Positions 9,280-17,427 of a DNA stretch of 64,000 nucleotides are shown here, piece after piece. Positions within the stretch are counted from its first letter, which is position 1; each line of letters opens with the position of its first letter. Below the pieces are notes generated by a model. That model ran no database searches and was not told where the DNA came from. It saw nothing but the letters and a program-made list of their open reading frames with translations. This stretch comes from GCA-003244245 sp052390115 (lineage in GTDB: Bacteria; Actinomycetota; Actinomycetes; Mycobacteriales; Pseudonocardiaceae). The stretch covers positions 1 through 64,000 of the forward strand of contig JBQTHE010000031.1 in the NCBI GenBank assembly GCA_052390115.1, written 5' to 3'. Made by a program: the position numbers and the translations under genes.

Positions 9280-10443
9280 TCAGGTGGTGCGCGCGCTGTA
9301 GGAGTGGGCGCCGGCACCGGCGAGCTTGCCGCCGTCGACGATGAGGTACTCGTCGCGGATGGCCCGGCCTTGGAAGTAGCACTCCAGGATCTCTCGGGTG
9401 CCGGCCGCATAGCGCGCCTGTGCCGACAGCGAGGAGCCGGAGATGTGTGGCGTCATGCCATGGTGCGGGGCGGTGCGCCAGGGGTGGTCCGGGGGTGCCG
9501 GTTGGGGGTACCACACGTCGCCGGCGTAGCCCGCCAGCTGGCCGCTTTGCAGTGCGCGCACGATCGCGTCCCGGTCGCAGATCTTCCCGCGAGCGGTGTT
9601 GATCAGATACGTGCCGCGCTTCATGCTGGCCAGCAGGGTGTCGTCGAAGAGGCCCTCGGTCTCCGGGTGCAGCGGGGCGTTGATGGTCACGACATCGCAC
9701 ACCGGGACCATGTCCGGGGTGGTGGGGTGAAACGTCAGGTTGAGTTCGCGCTCTACCTCGGCCGGCAGGCGGTGCCGGTCGGTGTAGTGCAGCCGCACGT
9801 CGAACGGCGCGAGGCGGCGCAGCACGGCGAGCCCGATCCGGCCGGCCGCGACGGTGCCGACGTGCATACCCTCCAGGTCATAGGAGCGGGCCACGCAGTC
9901 GGCGATGTTCCATCCCCCGTCGCGCACGGTCTGGTGGGAGGGCAGGTAGTTCCGTACCAGTGAGAGGATCATCATCACCACGTGCTCGGAGACGCTGATG
10001 CTGTTGCTGTAGGTCACTTCGGTGACGGTGACGCCATGGGCGATGGCGGCGTCCAGGTCGGTGTGGTCGGACCCGATGCCGGCGGTGACCACGAGCTTGA
10101 GCTGGGGTGCCGCCGCGATGCGTTCGGCGGTCAGGTAGGCGGGCCAGAACGGTTGCGAGATGACGATCTCGGCGTCGGGCAGGTGGCGGTCGAACTCTGA
10201 TCCCGCGCCGTCCTTGTCCGAGGTCACCACCAGCTCATGTCCGAGGCCTTCGAGGAAGGACCGCAGGCCTAGGGCGCCGGACACGCTGCCGAGCAGCTCA
10301 CCGGGGGTGAAGTCGATGGCTTGCGGCGTGGGCACGGTCTGCCCGCCGGGGTAGCCCTCGATCCGAGGGATGTCCTCGCGTGCGTACGCGGGCGGGTAGC
10401 CATCGACCGGGTCGTCATAAAGAACGCACAGCACCTTCGCCAT
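9280..10443 (-). CDS. fdh: NAD-dependent formate dehydrogenase
   Basis: This 387-aa D-2-hydroxyacid-dehydrogenase-fold enzyme oxidises formate to CO2 with NAD+ in the cytoplasm. It aligns with the Pseudomonas sp. 101 enzyme with an offset of about one residue. Visible features are the formate-side FWPAYL at 99-104, the SNSISVSEH block with N147, the Rossmann loop AAGRIGLAV near 199-207, R285 in NTARGKICD, and H333 in TPHISGSS. The metal-free type is complete. The ATG at 10443 is preceded by GAAAGGATG. A RelE-like toxin frame ends 14 bp upstream on the same strand, so the two may share a transcript. It faces the cyclase regulator convergently with an 18-bp gap. The usual role is energy from, or detoxification of, formate. 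Confidence 0.93.
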   Translation of the reverse strand: MAKVLCVLYDDPVDGYPPAYAREDIPRIEGYPGGQTVPTPQAIDFTPGELLGSVSGALGLRSFLEGLGHELVVTSDKDGAGSEFDRHLPDAEIVISQPFWPAYLTAERIAAAPQLKLVVTAGIGSDHTDLDAAIAHGVTVTEVTYSNSISVSEHVVMMILSLVRNYLPSHQTVRDGGWNIADCVARSYDLEGMHVGTVAAGRIGLAVLRRLAPFDVRLHYTDRHRLPAEVERELNLTFHPTTPDMVPVCDVVTINAPLHPETEGLFDDTLLASMKRGTYLINTARGKICDRDAIVRALQSGQLAGYAGDVWYPQPAPPDHPWRTAPHHGMTPHISGSSLSAQARYAAGTREILECYFQGRAIRDEYLIVDGGKLAGAGAHSYSARTT

Positions 10444-10457
10444 GAAGAATCATCCTT

Positions 10458-10757
10458 TCAGTGTGACTTGTAGTCATTGCTCCGATGATCAACGTCTACG
10501 ACCGTGACCGTCCTGGCCTTGTCGTCAATCCGGTAGATGATCCGGTAGCTGCCGCGGCGAGCGCTATGCCGGTCGTCCAGTGGAGGTAGTAGCCGCCTGC
10601 CAACACGGTGCGGATTGTCCAGCAGTGGTCCGTTGATGAACTCGAACGCGGCGAACGCGACCGGCTCGGGAAACCGCTCAGCGAGCGCTCGCCGGACTGT
10701 GGGAGTGACGCGCAGCGAGAAGCGCCAAGCTGTCGACCCTCGCAGCGGGGCGTGGGC
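10458..10757 (-). CDS. RelE/ParE-family toxin-like frame, start unclear
   Basis: A minus-strand frame open from 10757 to the TGA at 10458 encodes about 90-100 residues with the RelE layout. It has RFSLRVTPTVRRALAERF at the N-terminal side, FINGPLLDNPHRVGRRL in the middle, and GSYRIIYRIDDKARTVTVV then DVDHRSNDYKSH at the end. The conserved RRGSYRIIYRID core and the final VDHRxxxY block are typical of ribosome-dependent mRNA interferases. No ATG, GTG or TTG lies between the upstream in-frame stop (10758-10760) and the conserved region, so the start is lost or is a rare codon such as CTG. No antitoxin frame is recognisable upstream. It is probably a decaying or orphan toxin just ahead of fdh. 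Confidence 0.6.
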   Translation of the reverse strand, partial: AHAPLRGSTAWRFSLRVTPTVRRALAERFPEPVAFAAFEFINGPLLDNPHRVGRRLLPPLDDRHSARRGSYRIIYRIDDKARTVTVVDVDHRSNDYKSH

Positions 10758-10842
10758 TCAGCCGCAGGAAGCTCGAAGCCCGCTGTCTCCTCAGACAGCG
10801 TGACGCGTGCCGTCACGTTGCGCGTTGCGGAGGAGACGCACG

Positions 10843-11337
10843 TCACTGCCAGCTGCCGGGAGCGCCGGTGAGGGTGGCGTGGGCAGTGGCCGCGGTGCCT
10901 GGTAGCTCGGAAAGTACCAATTCGGCAGCCACCAGGCCGACCGTCTGCAGCTGTGGCAGCACCTGGTTGAGCAGATAGCCGGCGAGGGCCTCGAGGGTGG
11001 TGTTGGTCAGCGGCAACACGGTCACATCCTCGGCGGGCAGCAGGTACCGCTTGCGGCCGGCGGTGATCGACAGGGAGTCGTTCTCCGGCGTGATCTGCAG
11101 CTCCGGTGCCTGTCCGGGCACCAGGGTGCGGCGGCGTAGCGGAGCAACGGCGTCCCGCAGTGCGGGCTTGATCTCGCTGAACTCAGCGACCATCCCGCTG
11201 GTATCGAGCTCGCCGGACAAGCGCAAGGTGACGCCGAAGGTATGGCCGTGCAGCGGTTCGACCTCACCGTGGTACAGGGCGAGGTGGGCGGCGTAGAAGC
11301 CGAACTCGGCCCGCGCCATCTCCAATGTCGTCAGCAT
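10843..11337 (-). CDS. 6-pyruvoyl-tetrahydropterin synthase / QueD-family protein
   Basis: This 164-aa member of the PTPS/6-carboxytetrahydropterin synthase family has zinc-binding histidines in FYAAHLALYHG and LHGHTFGV (about residues 14-36), the LPLTNTTLEALA segment and an ELVLSELPG segment near the C-terminus. Family members convert dihydroneopterin triphosphate to 6-pyruvoyl or 6-carboxy tetrahydropterin. It is divergently arranged with a pterin-dependent phenylalanine hydroxylase (start codons 80 bp apart). A role in supplying pterin cofactor is therefore more attractive than queuosine synthesis, for which no other gene is nearby. That role is inference from context. Confidence 0.8.
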   Translation of the reverse strand: MLTTLEMARAEFGFYAAHLALYHGEVEPLHGHTFGVTLRLSGELDTSGMVAEFSEIKPALRDAVAPLRRRTLVPGQAPELQITPENDSLSITAGRKRYLLPAEDVTVLPLTNTTLEALAGYLLNQVLPQLQTVGLVAAELVLSELPGTAATAHATLTGAPGSWQ

Positions 11338-11417
11338 CGCCTACTGAGGTTACCTCCCGGAAATTCGTCCGGGCCGCCACGTTGAACGATCGTCGCCCGC
11401 AGGCGCAGACTGTCCCT

Positions 11418-12269
11418 ATGGCCGCGCCGACCGCGCCCTCCTGGTTCGAGTTGCCCGAGGATCACCCCGGCTTCAGCGACCCGGCATACCGCGCGCGCCG
11501 GGCCCGGATCGCCGAGGTCGCCGCCGCCTACCGCCGCGGCGACCCGATCCCGGACGTCACCTACAGTGCCGAGGAGGACGAGGTCTGGCGGGTCGTGTCC
11601 GCCGAGCTCGCCGCCAAGCACCGCAAGTACGCATGCGCCGAGTACCTCGTGGGCGCGGACCGGCTCGTCCTTCCGACGCAGCGCGTTCCACAGCTACGGG
11701 AGGTTGACGAGCGGGTGCACGGCCTCACCGGCTTCCACATCAACCCGGTGCCCGGTCTGGTGCCGACCCGAACCTTCTACGGGTCCCTCGCGATGCGGAC
11801 GTTCCTGTCAACGCAGTACATCCGCCATCACTCGGTGCCCTTCTACACACCCGAACCGGACATCGTCCACGAGATCATCGGGCACGCCAACATGCTGGCC
11901 AGCCCGGTGTTCGCCGATCTCTACGAAGTGGCCGGTCGGGCCTCGCTGCGCGCCACCACCGACGTCTCGCTCGATGTCTTCAGCCGCGTCTTCTGGTTCA
12001 CCCTCGAGTTCGGCGTGGTCCACGAGGATGGTGCGGTGAAGGCCTACGGTGCCGGCCTCCTGTCGTCCTACGGTGAGATCGAGACGTTCCGCGATGCGGA
12101 GATCCGGCCGTGGGAACTGCTCGCCATGGCGACTCAGGACTACGACATCACGCACTACCAGCCGGTGCTGTACGCGGCCACGTCGTTCGCGCAGATGCTC
12201 GCAGACCTCCACGCGTTCTTCTCCTCCTACGACGACAAGGCCTGCGACCGGCTGCTCGCCCAGCGGTGA
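11418..12269 (+). CDS. phhA: Phenylalanine 4-monooxygenase (pterin-dependent)
   Basis: This 283-aa aromatic amino acid hydroxylase converts L-Phe to L-Tyr with O2 and a tetrahydropterin. The iron ligands are in place: H151 and H156 in DIVHEIIGHANML and E197 in WFTLEFGVVHE. Also visible are the pterin/substrate blocks GFHINPVPGLVPTRTFYG and FLSTQYIRHHSVPFYTPEPD. Length is typical of bacterial single-domain enzymes without a regulatory ACT domain. I chose ATG 11418 because homology starts just after it (WFELPEDHPGFSD); the frame opens further upstream at 11325, overlapping the divergent gene. The neighbouring PTPS homologue suggests cofactor supply. It could equally hydroxylate Trp, but the overall sequence looks like PheOH. 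Confidence 0.88.
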   Translation: MAAPTAPSWFELPEDHPGFSDPAYRARRARIAEVAAAYRRGDPIPDVTYSAEEDEVWRVVSAELAAKHRKYACAEYLVGADRLVLPTQRVPQLREVDERVHGLTGFHINPVPGLVPTRTFYGSLAMRTFLSTQYIRHHSVPFYTPEPDIVHEIIGHANMLASPVFADLYEVAGRASLRATTDVSLDVFSRVFWFTLEFGVVHEDGAVKAYGAGLLSSYGEIETFRDAEIRPWELLAMATQDYDITHYQPVLYAATSFAQMLADLHAFFSSYDDKACDRLLAQR

Positions 12270-12302
12270 GCGACGCACCTGCTGGGTCGAGCGGTTCTGG
12301 GC

Positions 12303-13433
12303 CTAGCGCCTGCGTCGCGGGTGCTCGAGGAAGAAGCGCACCATCTCCGCGGACGCGTCGGGACCTGCTGGGTCGGTGTAGGACCCGGAAGGGTCGCCGC
12401 CGGACCACGCGTGCCCCCCTCCGTGGACAGTCCAGGACTCTGCGACAACCGCGTCGCCGGCGTCCCGGACCACCGTCCGCGTGCAGGGCCTGCTGCCAGG
12501 CTCGGCGAGGCGGATCGTCGTCGGCGTGCCGCAGGCCCCGGTGTCCGCGGCGGCGAGGCGGGCAGCGACAAGGCGCTCGGCGTTGACCGGGGCCACCAGG
12601 GTGTCGCCGTCGCCGTGGAAGACGATCAGCGGCAGATCACCGCCCGGGGCTGGTGTGCCCCCGTTTCGCATCGCCGCGAACGCGGATCCCACGTCGTGAG
12701 CGGCGCCGTAGGCGATGCCCGAGTGGACTCCGACGGCGGCGTAGAGGTCCGGGTGGGTCGCGGCCATCACCGCGGCCATCGCGCCGCCCGCCGACAGACC
12801 GGCGACGTACACCCGGTCCGGGTCGGCATCGTGCTCGGCGACGATCCGCCGGGTGATCCCGGCCAGAATGGACGGCTCACCCGTTCCGGCGCGCTGGTCA
12901 GCGCGGGAGAACCAGTTCCAGTAGCGGCCGCGGTTGGCCGCGGTCGACTGCTCGGGGTAGGCCACGAGCAGACCGTGCCGCTCGGCGAGTTCATTCATCC
13001 GGGTGCCGGCCGCGAAGTCCGCGGCGTCCTGGGAGCCGCCGTGCAGCATGATCACGAGCGGGCGCCGTTTGCCGGGCCGGCCGGCGGGGATGTAGAGATC
13101 GAAGCGGCGGGTCCCGGCAGCCTCGGTGTGGCTCAACTGCAGGGTCCGCCCGCCAGCCGCGACGGCCGGAGCGGCGGTGGGGCGCGCGTCGCGCGGCCGC
13201 ACGCCGGGCAGGTCGCGCGGCAGGGCCCGGCGCACGCGGTCCAGCAGACCGGACGGGACAGATGCAGCGGGCGGGGAGGCCTGGGTGGCACCGGACGGCG
13301 CCTGGGTTGCATCGGCCGGCGGGTTGGTGGGCGAGCCGAGGGTGCGTTTCAGGACGCCGACCGCCTCCGTCAGCCGTCCCTCGCGGGTGAGCCGCAGTGC
13401 CGTTGCCATGTCGGCGCTCTTGTCGTGGTCCAT
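12303..13433 (-). CDS. PHB-depolymerase-family esterase (LpqC type)
   Basis: This 376-aa alpha/beta hydrolase of the esterase_phb family hydrolyses ester bonds of polyhydroxyalkanoate-like or cell-wall esters; the true substrate is unknown. The oxyanion motif HGG at 131-133, nucleophile S214 in GLSAGG and a C-terminal catalytic His in HGGGHAWSGG are visible. Residues 1-95 are a low-complexity Ala/Pro/Thr-rich leader with no signal peptide, beginning MDHDKSADMATALRLTREGRL, an N-terminal segment seen in many actinobacterial homologues. The start is set at the ATG at 13433; the open frame continues upstream but overlaps the CopG gene. The CopG regulator lies 88 bp upstream in the same direction and may control it. 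Confidence 0.8.
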   Translation of the reverse strand: MDHDKSADMATALRLTREGRLTEAVGVLKRTLGSPTNPPADATQAPSGATQASPPAASVPSGLLDRVRRALPRDLPGVRPRDARPTAAPAVAAGGRTLQLSHTEAAGTRRFDLYIPAGRPGKRRPLVIMLHGGSQDAADFAAGTRMNELAERHGLLVAYPEQSTAANRGRYWNWFSRADQRAGTGEPSILAGITRRIVAEHDADPDRVYVAGLSAGGAMAAVMAATHPDLYAAVGVHSGIAYGAAHDVGSAFAAMRNGGTPAPGGDLPLIVFHGDGDTLVAPVNAERLVAARLAAADTGACGTPTTIRLAEPGSRPCTRTVVRDAGDAVVAESWTVHGGGHAWSGGDPSGSYTDPAGPDASAEMVRFFLEHPRRRR

Positions 13434-13521
13434 GACGAGTCCTCCCGTGCTGGGGTGCGGCACCTGCCACACCGGGGTGCCGTGGATGACGCAGCGGGCG
13501 CCCGGAGGGCCCGACACCGGA

Positions 13522-13917
13522 TCAGGTCGTGCGCAGGGCGAGCGCGGCCTTGACGGCCCGCGAGGCGCGAAACGCCCCCAGGACCTCGACCGACGCGATC
13601 GTCGCGAGGGCGAGCTCGGCATCGACGTCGTCGGCGATGGTCGCGAGCCCCAGGACGCGGAGCTCTATCGTGCGGCCGGCGTCGCGGAGCTGCTCGAGAT
13701 CGCGCCGGGTGAGATGCTGTATGCCGAGGGTCAGGGTCCGGCGGGCGATCGTGTCCGCCACGGCATCCGACCGGCTCTCGAGCTGGCGCCGGATGGCCGT
13801 GCGGATGAAGTCCGTACGGTTGGCGAAGAAACCCTCGTCGACGAGCAGATCGATCTGCCCGAGGTCGACGAGCCCAACGTTGATGGTGATCTTCTCACTC
13901 TTGTCGACTTCGGCCAC
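13522..13917 (-). CDS. Ribbon-helix-helix (CopG-like) transcriptional regulator
   Basis: This 131-aa protein has an N-terminal ribbon-helix-helix DNA-binding domain: beta strand KITINVGLVDLGQIDLLV, then helix-loop-helix NRTDFIRTAIRRQLESR, about residues 9-48. A C-terminal extension is rich in alternating hydrophobic residues and has no assigned function. It precedes the PHB-depolymerase-like gene on the same strand, so autoregulation of a two-gene unit is likely. An antitoxin role is less likely because no toxin is adjacent. Confidence 0.75.
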   Translation of the reverse strand: MAEVDKSEKITINVGLVDLGQIDLLVDEGFFANRTDFIRTAIRRQLESRSDAVADTIARRTLTLGIQHLTRRDLEQLRDAGRTIELRVLGLATIADDVDAELALATIASVEVLGAFRASRAVKAALALRTT

Positions 13918-14163
13918 GACACCAGCCTCTCGCCATCCAGCAGGATGGTCAAGGGAGTATGCGCCGGGCGTGGTGTGCTGGTAGCGCGCCGGCGGTCGTC
14001 ATCCGGCTGGCGCCGGAGCGGCCCACGCCGGTCGTTCCGCGCCTGCGTCGGCCGACGGTAGGTGCTGAAGAGTAGGAGGATGATGGGACCGGTGCGGGAC
14101 AACCAACAGCAGGGTGAAGTATCTACGGCATGTTCGTAGCGACCCTGCGGAGGAGATAGTCCA

Positions 14164-14466
14164 ATGCTAAGAGACGATGCCCATAAGCTCGCCGCCTCGA
14201 TCGAGGAACGCCTCGACGCCAGCGCCTGCCAGGGGACCAAGGCCACGGTCAAGGCCGACCAGATGAGCCCCAAGACGGTTCCTGCCGGCGCCGGGCGTCC
14301 GACCTTCACCAACTACTACATCCAGATCGATGACGGCACTCGGATGGCTACTCTCACCCTGAGCCAAGCAGAAGGGTTGCTCGACGATGTCGAGCCGGGC
14401 TGGGATCCGGACCGGCTCTTCGCAGCGATCCGTGCCCTGGATGTGCCGGTTGAGGACACGAACTGA
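14164..14466 (+). CDS. Small hypothetical protein
   Basis: This 100-aa ORF has a strong ribosome site (GGAGGAG about 7 bases before the ATG) and high-GC third positions like its neighbours, so it is probably translated. The product is acidic, has no signal peptide or membrane segment, and carries a central FTNYYIQIDDGTRMATLTL strand-like segment followed by LDDVEPGWDPDRLFAAI. I do not recognise the family. It stands alone between the CopG gene and a repeat-rich gap. Confidence 0.6.
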   Translation: MLRDDAHKLAASIEERLDASACQGTKATVKADQMSPKTVPAGAGRPTFTNYYIQIDDGTRMATLTLSQAEGLLDDVEPGWDPDRLFAAIRALDVPVEDTN

Positions 14467-14642
14467 GGACGGCCTCCGGGGGTGGTCGTATCCACGTAAC
14501 ACCGCCCCCTCTAACTTGGCGTGTTACTCAGAACCTATCCGGTTGCGCCGGTCACTCGAGTGCGGACGACCGAATGCGCAGCTGCTCGACGTCCAGCAGC
14601 GAGAGAAACACCGGCACTCCCTGCGCCGCGATCGTGCGCGTT
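14467..14642. other. Gap with possible 3' gene remnant
   Basis: No complete gene is seen. On the minus strand a frame covering about 14552-14640 ends in a protein-like tail (AAQGVPVFLSLLDVEQLRI, then RSSALE and a stop). Its upstream continuation runs straight through palindrome family A copy 2. It could be the end of a gene interrupted by that element. The family is not recognised. Confidence 0.3.
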
Positions 14643-14701
14643 GTGAACTCGACGGCACCGACGTTCGCCCTGAGCGGAGATGTCGGTAACGTCGAGTTCA
14701 C
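14643..14701. repeat. Bipartite palindrome, family A copy 2
   Basis: A perfect 12-bp outer arm pair (GTGAACTCGACG 14643-14654, complement 14690-14701) encloses inner arms ACCGAC (14657-14662) and GTCGGT (14682-14687). Arms and spacing match copy 1 at 136-199 almost exactly, while the central loop differs. This is the expected pattern for a dispersed structured element rather than chance. Confidence 0.7.
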
Positions 14702-14927
14702 GACGCACCAGCCCATGCCGGCAACGGCCCAAGACATCCTTACGAAAAGTGAATGGCAAGGTTGATGCCCCCGCCGGAGGAGGTTCAGCGGGGGCTCAAC
14801 GCGGTGGGAATGAGGAGGAACCACCTGCGCATAAGATCGGCAGAGGCCTCGGTTCCGTTACTGCATCGATCACCGATGAGCTGCTTCCAGGCGAGGCGAT
14901 GTTGAACCGATCTGGCTGACCCCCGGC

Positions 14928-15002
14928 GGTGACCCCCGTCGCCTGAGCGACCTCGTGCTGGGTCAGGCCGCGCCGCTTGCGAATATCGGTGAGCCGGGCG
15001 TC
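14928..15002 (-). pseudogene. XRE helix-turn-helix fragment
   Basis: The minus strand reads ARLTDIRKRRGLTQHEVAQ and then ATGVT, a classic N-terminal XRE/HigA-type helix-turn-helix. A stop codon lies directly upstream in frame and no start is available. Downstream the frame continues without homology. It appears to be a truncated repressor or antitoxin left next to the small membrane-protein gene. Confidence 0.5.
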
Positions 15003-15365
15003 TCATACGCGAGCGCGGCGAGCCTGTACAAAGGACCAGATCGCCAGGATCAGGAACCCCCCGCAAAGGGCCAGGTTGAGCAGTCCTGCAGTCTGCGCGA
15101 TGTCGGCATGCTCAGAGCCAGCGGAAGGTCTGGCAATGAGTTGGTAGCCAGAGCCCAGCACTCCGATCAAGGCCACTACCGCAGCGGCGTGCATCGCATG
15201 GCGGCGTGCTTGGCCGCGTAGGCCGACGAGCCCGGCGACTACGAGCCCAAGACCGAGTACTGCGGGGATGAGCGCGGTCGGACTGGCACCGGGACCAGAG
15301 GCCGTGAAAGCCCAACCTCCGACCACCAGCAGCACGATCCCGACGACAAGCGCGATCTTCGGCAC
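15003..15365 (-). CDS. Small integral membrane protein
   Basis: This 120-aa protein has four predicted membrane segments: IALVVGIVLLVVGGWAF near the N-terminus, LIPAVLGLGLVVAGLVGL, a weaker AAAVVALIGVLGSGYQLIA, and LLNLALCGGFLILAIWSFV. It ends in a basic QARRARV tail. The family is not recognised. It stops immediately before the XRE fragment on the same strand. Confidence 0.6.
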   Translation of the reverse strand: MPKIALVVGIVLLVVGGWAFTASGPGASPTALIPAVLGLGLVVAGLVGLRGQARRHAMHAAAVVALIGVLGSGYQLIARPSAGSEHADIAQTAGLLNLALCGGFLILAIWSFVQARRARV

Positions 15366-15770
15366 GGGGACTGGCCTCCAATCGGAACCAAGGTGTTCAA
15401 CCAGTATTCCGCATCTTTGATCGAGGGCACATGTCGGACTGTCTACAAACAGGGCGGTCAGGTCTGGACCCGAGGGCCAGCTGCCACGGCCCCCGTGCGA
15501 AGCGTCCGGACCGGCCCGTCGACCACTGGGCTACGCGAAGGGGGCGCACTGCGCGCCAGATGCACGGAGCCGGACCAAGGTGCTCAATTTCCGCTGGAGC
15601 CGCGATGCGGAATCAGTACATCCTTGTCTCGAGAAAGGCTGCCAGGTTCGGGTTGATACGTGCAGCTTCGCGAATCGTGAAGACGATGACCCGCAGACCG
15701 TCGAGAGATGTGCCGAGACATGCCGGGATGTTGGCTCCGAGTCCGCACCCGGCGGCGTTCAAGATCGCCC
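15366..15770. other. Gene-free stretch
   Basis: Several frames are open in this GC-rich stretch, but none has a ribosome site or a recognisable domain. I see no convincing promoter. It separates two minus-strand genes for small membrane or secreted proteins. Confidence 0.35.
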
Positions 15771-16151
15771 CTACTGCGGGATCAGAGTCCGCCATGATGC
15801 CGAGGCAGCCCCGATCTGTACGCCGCTGGAATAGTACTCCGGATCCCATCCGGTACCTCGCACCGTTACCCTGGTGCCAGCCGGGCCTGACTCCGGTGAT
15901 ACCGATAGTGAACGAGGCTCCTGCGCATGGCCGGGGGTCTGTGACGCCAGGATCAGGAGCACACAGCAGAGGAGGACCCGCCACACCCGGAATCGACCCG
16001 GTGACTGGTCGCGCAGGCGCGCAGTCACCGAACGACCCGCCGACCGAGGGGCCCCACCAAACTGCGGCATGGTCAACGACAGCCGAATGTACGGCAGAAA
16101 CACCATCGCGGCTGTCAGGGCGAGCAGCATCGGCCGGATACGTCTCATCAT
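15771..16151 (-). CDS. Exported protein with partial IPT/TIG-like domain
   Basis: This 126-aa ORF starts at an ATG at 16151 with AAGGGG about seven bases upstream. A first hydrophobic stretch at residues 7-27 is followed by a second one, RVWRVLLCCVLLILASQ, ending in an AxA-like cleavage site (GHA-QEP). The exported part begins SLSVSPESGPAGTRVTVRG, the usual opening of an IPT/TIG immunoglobulin-like fold. The protein stops after only about 30 more residues, too short for a whole domain. It may be truncated or frameshifted. Function unknown. Confidence 0.45.
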   Translation of the reverse strand: MMRRIRPMLLALTAAMVFLPYIRLSLTMPQFGGAPRSAGRSVTARLRDQSPGRFRVWRVLLCCVLLILASQTPGHAQEPRSLSVSPESGPAGTRVTVRGTGWDPEYYSSGVQIGAASASWRTLIPQ

Positions 16152-16547
16152 GCTCACCCCTTGAACCCAGCCGACCGCGCCACGTACCCCATCGGGGACC
16201 CGTCCCTTCGAACAGCAACTTAATGCGACCAACGAGGCAAGTTGACGCCACTAGAGGATGAATTTCAACCTCCAAACGGGGGGTGGCAGTGTTGCCCGAT
16301 ATGAAGGTTTTATCCTTTTATCGCTACTTGTCAACTATGTCCTATTATGAGAGACCATACATCGAAGACAACGACAAGCGGGGCAGCCAGGCGCCAGTTC
16401 ACCAACAGTTCCCAACTGGGCACGCCCGGCCGTCGCTGGCCCTAGAGACTTATGCGAAAGCAAGGTAACGAAACGCCCGCGCGCCCAGCGCAGGCGCCCA
16501 CCTTGCGGATTGCTGGACACCATCATCCGTCGTCTGATCGCTCTGGA
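16152..16547. other. AT-richer gene-free stretch
   Basis: No gene is seen. Bases about 16270-16390 are clearly richer in A and T than the surroundings (runs such as TTTTATCC and TATGTCCTATTATGAG), which would suit promoter DNA or a scar of foreign sequence. A 61-codon frame there has no ribosome site and no homology. Confidence 0.35.
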
Positions 16548-16613
16548 TGCGCCGAGTTCGACGTCAGAGCTGCGCACCAAGCCCGGGACAGCTCTCCTGT
16601 CGAACTCGGCGCA
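16548..16613. repeat. Bipartite palindrome, family A-like copy 3
   Basis: Perfect 15-bp outer arms (TGCGCCGAGTTCGAC 16548-16562, complement 16599-16613) enclose perfect 7-bp inner arms (AGAGCTG 16566-16572, CAGCTCT 16589-16595). The two-step design with a 3-nt offset is like copies 1 and 2, and the outer arm shares the GAACTCG/CGAGTTC core in altered order. It lies about 140 bp before pdxT. Confidence 0.6.
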
Positions 16614-16753
16614 CCCCGAGCGGTGCCAGCTGGTGTCCAGAGCACTTCAGGTACCCAGGACTTCTGCATCATCAGCCGGCGCAGCGCGAACTGGATGGTG
16701 TCGGGGTGGCGGGCCAACCGATCTGCTCCGAATGGCGGCCTACCGTGGACTCT

Positions 16754-17401
16754 GTGACTGAGAAGGGGCCGGTTGTCGGGGTGTTGGCGCTGCAGGGTGA
16801 TGTCCGTGAGCACCAGCGTGCGCTGGCCGGATGCGGGTTGCGCAGCACGCTGGTCCGTCGCCCCGCGGAGCTCGCCGAGGTGGACGCGCTGGTCCTGCCT
16901 GGTGGCGAGTCCACCGCGATGAGCCGGCTGCTGGTCGCGTTCGAGTTGATGGAGCCGCTGCGGGCCCGGCTGGCCGGGGGCATGCCGGCCTACGGGGCCT
17001 GCGCGGGGATGATCCTGCTGGGTCGGGAAATCGTCGATGGCAGGCCAGACCAGCAGCAACTCGCTGCGCTGGACGCGGTAGTGCGCCGCAACGCGTTCGG
17101 TCGGCAGGTCGATTCTTTCGAGGCCGACCTGGACTTCGCCGGCGTACCCGGTGGCCCGGTCCGGGCGGTGTTCATCCGTGCCCCGTGGGTGGAGCAGGCC
17201 GGTGCCGGCGTCGAGGTACTGGCCAGGGTGCCCGACATCCCCGCTGCCGGTCGCGCCGCCGGTAGGATCGTGGCGGTCCGGCAGGGGTGCGTGCTGGCGA
17301 CCGCGTTCCATCCGGAGCTGACCGGCGACCGGCGGGTGCACCAGCTCTTCGGCGAGATGGTTGCGCGGTCGAGTGGAGCCCGGGTGAGCGCACCTGGGTG
17401 A
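16754..17401 (+). CDS. pdxT: Pyridoxal 5'-phosphate synthase glutaminase subunit
   Basis: This 215-aa class I glutamine amidotransferase releases ammonia from glutamine for PLP synthesis by its partner PdxS. The PGGESTAMSRLL block and nucleophile C83 in YGACAGMILLG are present, with the catalytic His/Glu in the C-terminal FHPEL. I chose GTG 16754 (VTEKGPVVGVLALQGD); GTG 16745 is an alternative. pdxS is not upstream here, unlike the usual pdxS-pdxT pair, so it must lie elsewhere. yebC follows after 26 bp, the common actinobacterial order. Confidence 0.95.
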   Translation: MTEKGPVVGVLALQGDVREHQRALAGCGLRSTLVRRPAELAEVDALVLPGGESTAMSRLLVAFELMEPLRARLAGGMPAYGACAGMILLGREIVDGRPDQQQLAALDAVVRRNAFGRQVDSFEADLDFAGVPGGPVRAVFIRAPWVEQAGAGVEVLARVPDIPAAGRAAGRIVAVRQGCVLATAFHPELTGDRRVHQLFGEMVARSSGARVSAPG

Positions 17402-17427
17402 GACTGGTAAGCGAGAAAGAGCGGGGT

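Noticed and set aside
12321..13553. 410-codon plus-strand frame
   Set aside because: Antisense to the PHB-depolymerase-like gene, which has an intact catalytic triad. The frame has no domain.
16283..16468. 61-codon plus-strand frame in AT-rich DNA
   Set aside because: No ribosome site, no homology, and atypical codon use.
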